From: Stratiformator vulcanicus
GTDB taxonomy: Bacteria; Planctomycetota; Planctomycetia; Planctomycetales; Planctomycetaceae
DNA: 64,000 bases
Reading direction: 5' to 3'
Assembly: GCF_007744515.1 (NCBI RefSeq)
Contig: NZ_CP036268.1
Coordinates: forward strand, 5,164,202-5,228,201
How positions within the stretch are numbered: the stretch's first letter is position 1; the number at the start of each line of letters is the position of its first letter. The position numbers and the translations under genes are program-made. Shown here piece after piece: positions 59,900-64,000 of the stretch. Below the pieces are notes generated by a model. It had not been told where the DNA came from. It did not search any database and saw nothing but the letters and a program-made list of their open reading frames with translations.

Positions 59900-60256
59900 T
59901 CAATAACGAAAGCCGAAGCTGAAGTTGTTGCCGCGGTAGTAAAACGCGTTACCGCGATTGAAACGGCGTCCACCGTTGAAGTGACGGCCACCGTAGTAGC
60001 CTCGATTACCGTAAAAGTTGTTGAAGCGGCCGCGGTGGAACGACTGATGTCGATTGAAATTGTGATAGCCGCCGTAATAGCGACGATCTTGGAATCGACG
60101 GTCGAATTGCCGACCGCGATTATAGTTGCGGCCGATGTAGATCCGCTGCGCCTGAGCTTCGTTCGCTCCGACGATCGGACGTCCGTTGGTGCCGATCAAA
60201 TCGACAGCTCCGACTCCGAGTGTGACGGCGCCGGCCATTAGTAGTTTCTGGAACAT
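59900..60256 (-). CDS. Small secreted Asn/Arg/Gly/Tyr-rich protein B
   Basis: 118 residues. Signal MFQKLLMAGAVTLGVGAVDL closely matches proteins A and C, cleaved near AQA. The mature part alternates NRG, RRF, YGG and FNRH/FHRG words, richer in Asn, Arg and His than A. The end NFSFGFRY matches the aromatic-terminal pattern of A. RBS GGAGAATAAG before the ATG at 60256. Same strand and similar length as A and C, with a gap of about 380-420 bases on each side, so the three probably have separate promoters and one duplicated ancestor. Confidence 0.78.
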   Translation of the reverse strand: MFQKLLMAGAVTLGVGAVDLIGTNGRPIVGANEAQAQRIYIGRNYNRGRQFDRRFQDRRYYGGYHNFNRHQSFHRGRFNNFYGNRGYYGGRHFNGGRRFNRGNAFYYRGNNFSFGFRY

Positions 60257-60633
60257 CTTATTCTCCAGTTGGATTCGAGCGTTCGGCTTGCCGGCAAACG
60301 CTGCCTGCGTGCCGAAGCTTCGTAAGTGTCCCTCAACAGGGCCCTTTGCGTCCGATGTCGGGCTAAGTGTCGGGAGCATTCCCGACATGGCATCGTGCGG
60401 GTTCGAGGAAACGGATAAATCGAACGGGCGGCGGCGTGACGGGTGAGAAGACGGGAGGGACGGAACACAGTGTCCACCCACACCGCCACGCCGACCTTGC
60501 CCGGATGAAAGGTGAGGGTTGAGAGGCCAGAGGTGAGAGGCATTCCTGCGAACACCTCACCCCCCGGTCTCATCCCCTGCTGCCGCAGGCCCAAAGACAC
60601 GAAGTGTCCCGGAGACACGAACGGCCTGTGGCC
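60257..60633. repeat. Intergenic between B and C with word repeats
   Basis: At 60508-60540 the purine words GGTGAGGGTTGAGAGG and AGAGGTGAGAGG recur, with a short inverse CACCTCACCCCCC at 60553. This is a weak version of the recG quasi-palindromes. No gene. Confidence 0.5.
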
Positions 60634-60990
60634 CTAGCGGCGGATGCCGAGTGCAAAGTTGGGAGTTTGCACGAAGAAACCTCTGCGACCGCCGCGGTTC
60701 CCGTAAGGGAGGTACGGGTTGATTCCCGGTCGTCCCCGGTAGAGGCCTTGGCCGTACCCGAAGTTGCCAATACCGCGGTTGAAACCAACGTTGTTAAGAC
60801 CGCCGTTATTAAATCCACGATTAAAGCCACGGTTGTAGACCGGGCCGTAAGGTTGGACCGGCCCGCCGTAGTAACCGCAACCGGGGTTGATCGGCGGATA
60901 ATAGCCGTGTCCGGCCTGAGCTTCCTGAGTGGTGCCGATCGCACCAACGCCGAGGGCCATTGCTCCGCACAGCATGATCTTGGTCAACAT
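60634..60990 (-). CDS. Small secreted Gly/Asn/Tyr-rich protein C
   Basis: 118 residues. Signal MLTKIMLCGAMALGVGAIGT, cleaved near AQA. The mature part carries GYYPPINPGCGYYGG, then repeats FNRGFN, NGGLNNVGFNRG, and RGGRRGFFVQTPNFALGIRR. It shares the signal core (MALGVGAI) and length with A and B. RBS GGAGATGAG before the ATG at 60990. A single Cys occurs in the mature part. No known family. The three-gene array is on the minus strand, with gene C farthest upstream. Confidence 0.78.
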   Translation of the reverse strand: MLTKIMLCGAMALGVGAIGTTQEAQAGHGYYPPINPGCGYYGGPVQPYGPVYNRGFNRGFNNGGLNNVGFNRGIGNFGYGQGLYRGRPGINPYLPYGNRGGRRGFFVQTPNFALGIRR

Positions 60991-61336
60991 TATCTCATCT
61001 CCATAGGGTCGCTTGGGGAAAGCGTGGGTGTGTTGTTTTCTGCTGACTGATCCCCGTCGTCGGCGATATCAGAAAATGCGATGGGCGTGCCACAGTACGG
61101 TCTACGGCGATACTTTGCGCGCAAAGTATTCCTGGAAAAAGACTTACCTTCGATTACAAAATTTGATTTGAAATCGTCATTCGGCGAGAACCGTGATCAA
61201 TTTCACCTCGGGTGAACCCGAATCGACGACAGTCCAGCACTCGTGCTGCCAGTTTTCGGCGAACGTTGGTACGCTCCGCGTGGGTAAAACTTGGCCGAGG
61301 TGCTGCCATTGGTCCGTAGCGACGAGATGTCAAAAG
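60991..61336. other. Divergent intergenic region with AT-rich segment
   Basis: About 345 bases between divergent genes. The segment around 61140-61180 is AT-rich (AAAAAGACTTACC, TACAAAATTTGATTTG), which suits promoters. TTTGCGCGCAAA at 61116-61127 is a short perfect palindrome, possibly an operator. Confidence 0.45.
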
Positions 61337-62263
61337 ATGAATCGATCACTCGAAATCGCCCTGTTCAGCCTCACGGCGATCCTGATTTGTGGATGCTCCG
61401 AGAAGCCCTCGGGTGATTCGGTTTCGGAAGTCGATGCCGCGACCGACTCGCAGCGGGCCGCGGCGACCGCGGAATCAACGAACGGGACTTCCGATTCGCC
61501 AGATATCTCGGACCGAACCTTCCGCCCCGTCGTGTTGGACTTGGCGCCGTCGAACGAAGTTGCCGGCGGAAACGCCGGCGCGGCCGATCGCGCGTCGGCG
61601 AAGTCCGTTCGCGAGGCACTCAAGCCGTTACAAATCGTCGTCGGCGGGTGGGACGGCAACACCTATCGCGGCCACACCGTCCACATGACCGATTGGCTGT
61701 GGGACCATCGCACCAACCCGAAGCAACCCGCGTTGGTGATGCAGTCCGAGGAAAACCCGTACCTCAGCGAAGCCCGGCTGACATGGCTGCCCGACGAAGA
61801 GAAGTTCCGGTTCGTGATCCTGGACGCCGATAGACGCGAACGCGTTCTTGAAGGGGGCTTCATCGCCCAACCGGAGAGCGAATACGATGACGATGGTCGT
61901 CCGCAGCGATCCTTCAAGATCGAAATGGCCGAAGTCGACCCGGTCGATCCGAGTGAGCGGTGGAAAGTCGTGTTTAATCAGCAGGAGAACAACCGCTTTC
62001 TGTTGGAAATGTTCAAAGCCCGCGGGGCCGGCCGGTTCAACAAATTCGACACGGTCTCGAATCAACGGTCCGGCACGTCGTTCGCGCTCATTGACGAAGG
62101 CTACGGCGAACGGACCTGCGTCGTCTCACAGGGTCTGGGCACGATGCAGGTCACGTACAAAGGCCGGACCTACTGGGTCTGCTGTTCCGGCTGCAAATCG
62201 GAATTCGAAGCCGATCCCGAACCGTGGATCGCGGAGTTTGAGAAGAAACAGGCGGCACGCTGA
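61337..62263 (+). CDS. Lipoprotein with C-terminal YHS/TRASH-like Cys motif
   Basis: 308 residues. Signal with lipobox LICGC near residue 18, so it is lipid-anchored outside the cytoplasm. Spacer rich in Ser/Asp/Ala. Middle domain contains HMTDWLWDHRTNPKQPALVMQ. The end TYKGRTYWVCCSGCKSEFEA matches the YHS/TRASH metal-binding pattern (C-x-x-C with aromatic). Possibly a metal or copper sensor or chaperone. Its stop lies four bases before the convergent cysteine desulfurase stop. ATG 61337 is chosen for the signal; an in-frame ATG upstream (61193) would make a longer non-signal start. Confidence 0.72.
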   Translation: MNRSLEIALFSLTAILICGCSEKPSGDSVSEVDAATDSQRAAATAESTNGTSDSPDISDRTFRPVVLDLAPSNEVAGGNAGAADRASAKSVREALKPLQIVVGGWDGNTYRGHTVHMTDWLWDHRTNPKQPALVMQSEENPYLSEARLTWLPDEEKFRFVILDADRRERVLEGGFIAQPESEYDDDGRPQRSFKIEMAEVDPVDPSERWKVVFNQQENNRFLLEMFKARGAGRFNKFDTVSNQRSGTSFALIDEGYGERTCVVSQGLGTMQVTYKGRTYWVCCSGCKSEFEADPEPWIAEFEKKQAAR

Positions 62264-62266
62264 GCG

Positions 62267-63415
62267 TCAGACCGCCGCTTCGACAGCCCGCAGGCTGGCG
62301 ACCACCCCCGCAATTCGACTGACCGCCTCATCGATCTCCGCCTCGGACGTGTCGGCTCCGAGTGAGAAGCGGACGCTGGCGTTGTAGATGTCCGCCGTTA
62401 GGCCCATCGCGACCAGAACCGGCGATGGCTCGACCGAGCCGCTTTTGCACGCGCTACCAAGCGAGCAGGCGATGCCTTCGAGGTCGAGCGTGACGAGCAG
62501 CGCTTCGCCGTCGAGACCCGGAAACGCGATATTCGACGTGTTGGGCAGACGGTTCGCTTCGGACCCGTTGATCACGATCGGGCCGCATTTCTCGGCAAGA
62601 CTCGACTCGAAGCGGTCCCGCAGCGACGTCATGCGAGCCGTGCGGTCGTCACGCTCGTTTGACCACAGTTCCAAGGCTTTCGCCATTCCGGCGACCAACG
62701 CGACCGGTTCGGTCCCCGGTCGTAGTTCGTGCTCCTGGAACCCGCCGAATTGCAACGGCGTCGGCTTCCAGCCGCGACAAATCACAAGGCCGCCCACACC
62801 GCGTGGCCCATGAAACTTGTGGGCCCCGAACGACAGCGCAGCGCAGCCAAGTTCGCGGAACGAGACCGGCATTTTGCCGACCGCTTGCAGGGCGTCGATA
62901 TGCAGAGGGACCCGTTGTTCCCGACAGCGAGCAGCGAGTGGCGCGAGATCCTGAATCACACCGGTCTCATTGTGTGCCAGGAGCGAAGTCGCTAAGCCGA
63001 CCTGTGTCCAATCGATCGCATCGAGCGAAGCCGGGGCGAACCGCCCTGCCCCGTCGAGCGCGATTTCGGCGATGCCCCAGCCACGCTGGCGAAGCGATTC
63101 GGTCGCTTCAACTGTCGCGGGATGCTCGCCGGCGGGGCGCACGAGCTTGCGGCGCGGACCCGTGGCGAAACCGAACAGTGCCAGATTGATCGACTCGGTG
63201 CCGCCACTGGTGAAGATCAATTCGGACGGGTCGCAATCGATGATCTTCGCAATCGATTCGCGGGAATCCTCCAGGATCTGCCGGGCCTGGCGGCCCAAAC
63301 CGTGACGGCTGCCCGGGTTGGCGAAGGCGATACGCGACGCCTCGGCGACCGTCTCGATGACCTCCGGCAGAGGCCGGGTCGTTGCGTTGTTGTCGAGATA
63401 GATGGGATCGGGCAT
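62267..63415 (-). CDS. Cysteine desulfurase (class V aminotransferase, NifS/IscS type)
   Basis: 382 residues. PLP enzyme that removes sulfur from cysteine to build Fe-S clusters and thio-nucleosides. YLDNNATT opens it, the PLP Lys is in SFGAHKFHGPRGVG, and the sulfur-bearing Cys in SLGSACKSGSVEPSPV. The long active-site loop is that of IscS/NifS rather than SufS. Start ATG 63415. Convergent with the YHS-like lipoprotein, divergent from the cupredoxin-like gene. Partner scaffolds are not in this stretch; an A-type carrier is at 55 kb. Confidence 0.94.
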   Translation of the reverse strand: MPDPIYLDNNATTRPLPEVIETVAEASRIAFANPGSRHGLGRQARQILEDSRESIAKIIDCDPSELIFTSGGTESINLALFGFATGPRRKLVRPAGEHPATVEATESLRQRGWGIAEIALDGAGRFAPASLDAIDWTQVGLATSLLAHNETGVIQDLAPLAARCREQRVPLHIDALQAVGKMPVSFRELGCAALSFGAHKFHGPRGVGGLVICRGWKPTPLQFGGFQEHELRPGTEPVALVAGMAKALELWSNERDDRTARMTSLRDRFESSLAEKCGPIVINGSEANRLPNTSNIAFPGLDGEALLVTLDLEGIACSLGSACKSGSVEPSPVLVAMGLTADIYNASVRFSLGADTSEAEIDEAVSRIAGVVASLRAVEAAV

Positions 63416-63573
63416 GGGTTGAGCGAGACTCGTCGACCCTGCGGCTGACGGAATTCGATACTGGCGGAACCTGCACCGAGATACTAATAATGGAGACGGA
63501 CGACAATTGTAGAGGACGGCCCCGGCCTGTCCGCGATCCGTTGGGACCGAGTTTACCGATTCGAGGTTTTTTC

Positions 63574-64000
63574 ATGCGACGCTCACTACTCGTGTTCGCC
63601 ATTGCGGCGACCGCTAGCTTCTGCCTGACAGATATTGAAGCCCATGCCGAAGGCTGGGGGAATCTGACCGGGCAATTCGTGATTAAAGGCGACATCCCGG
63701 AGCCGACGTTCCTTCCAAAGAACAAGATCAACAAGGATCCCGCGATCTGCGCGGTCAATCCGATCCCGGAAAATGAGGTCGTCATCGATCAGGAAACCGG
63801 CGGCGTCGCGAACGTCTTCGTGTACTGGTACGGCCGCCGCGGGGCAAAGCCGGACGTCCACCCGGACCTGCAGGATCCGCCCGAAGAACCGTTCGTATTC
63901 GACAATCAGGGCTGTGTGTTCGTTCCGCACGCCGCCATCGTCCGCGTGGGCCAGCCACTCAAATTCATCAATAGCGATGGTTGCTCACACAACATCCACA
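63574..64000 (+). CDS. Secreted cupredoxin-like protein (partial, runs off the end)
   Basis: 142 residues visible. A signal (MRRSLLVFAIAATASFCLTD) is followed by GNLTGQFVIKGDIPEP, a beta-strand-rich part, GGVANVFVYWYGRRGAKPD, and CVFVPHAAIVRVGQPLKFIN, then SDGCSHNIH, the last a His as in type I copper sites. This layout resembles methylamine-utilisation or plastocyanin-like planctomycete proteins. The sequence ends inside the copper-site region. ATG 63574 chosen as the only sensible start. Copper binding is inferred. Confidence 0.75.
   Translation, partial: MRRSLLVFAIAATASFCLTDIEAHAEGWGNLTGQFVIKGDIPEPTFLPKNKINKDPAICAVNPIPENEVVIDQETGGVANVFVYWYGRRGAKPDVHPDLQDPPEEPFVFDNQGCVFVPHAAIVRVGQPLKFINSDGCSHNIH

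Noticed and set aside
1-64000. CRISPR array, tRNA, rRNA or prophage
   Set aside because: I saw no regularly spaced direct repeats of CRISPR type, no tRNA-like cloverleaf with the T-loop GTTCRANNC, no rRNA sequence and no phage structural genes.

Overview
The window looks like chromosomal DNA of a planctomycete (phylum Planctomycetota). I base this on the gene families, not on a database match: a BBP7-type beta-barrel protein, a DUF1552 protein next to a DUF1592/DUF1588/DUF1585 'planctomycete cytochrome' protein and a formylglycine sulfatase, DUF3500, DUF4886 and DUF1569 proteins, two Uma2 proteins, several secreted PQQ/BNR-type proteins, and a eukaryote-like Ser/Thr kinase with C-terminal membrane helices. 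The DNA is GC-rich and most genes have short leaders. I saw no rRNA, tRNA, CRISPR array or prophage. The genes at both edges run out of the window. LAYOUT. 1-21 kb: GDP-fucose synthase (edge), BBP7 protein, HDOD protein, long coiled-coil protein, HD-PAS-GGDEF signalling protein, FAD oxidoreductase, aldo/keto reductase, GT2 glycosyltransferase, ClpB, Tat-exported Gfo/Idh/MocA oxidoreductase, TPR protein, Asp-box propeller protein, two TM2 proteins and RecG. 21.6-30.4 kb is an accessory region. It holds a DUF1569 gene, a REP-associated tyrosine transposase (RAYT) inside its REP hairpins, a TetR/thioredoxin/AhpD-like stress cluster with a repeated operator, a glucanase-like protein, a flavodoxin-fold reductase, a broken succinylglutamate desuccinylase/aspartoacylase gene, and an AT-richer two-gene island (PUA/EVE-like protein and trypsin-like protease) between two REP clusters that share a 55-bp direct repeat. 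30.4-42.8 kb is mostly housekeeping: RNase HI, IF-1, Flp pilin, FolK, PilZ, YggS, PQQ propeller, degenerate HD-GYP, ferredoxin, Mrp/ApbC, Uma2, four-helix protein, Usp and MsrB. 42.8-48.9 kb: three-gene sulfatase/DUF1552/cytochrome operon. 49-55 kb: kinase, HicAB toxin-antitoxin, DapF, Uma2, YhaM-like nuclease and IscA. 55-64 kb: secreted hydrolase-like and DUF3500 proteins, SDR, three paralogous Gly/Tyr/Arg/Asn-rich secreted proteins in a row, a YHS-like lipoprotein, cysteine desulfurase and a cupredoxin-like protein (edge). HOW THE PARTS WORK TOGETHER. Iron-sulfur and thiol chemistry recurs (IscA, cysteine desulfurase, Mrp, ferredoxin, thioredoxin, AhpD-like, MsrB). Cyclic-dinucleotide-type signalling genes (GGDEF, HD-GYP, HDOD, PilZ) are scattered along the window. 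The most unusual layer is made of small repeats. (1) REP hairpins with a GTGG foot accompany the RAYT. (2) A near-perfect 26-bp inverted-repeat element occurs twice, with a solo arm elsewhere. (3) A 25-26-bp element can be translated in frame as an Q-A-R-S-A-S-K-G peptide inside DapF. (4) Quasi-palindromes built from short purine-rich words lie between genes and also in frame inside recG (at least twice) and inside the kinase activation loop. The in-frame repeats are my best candidate for something not well described.
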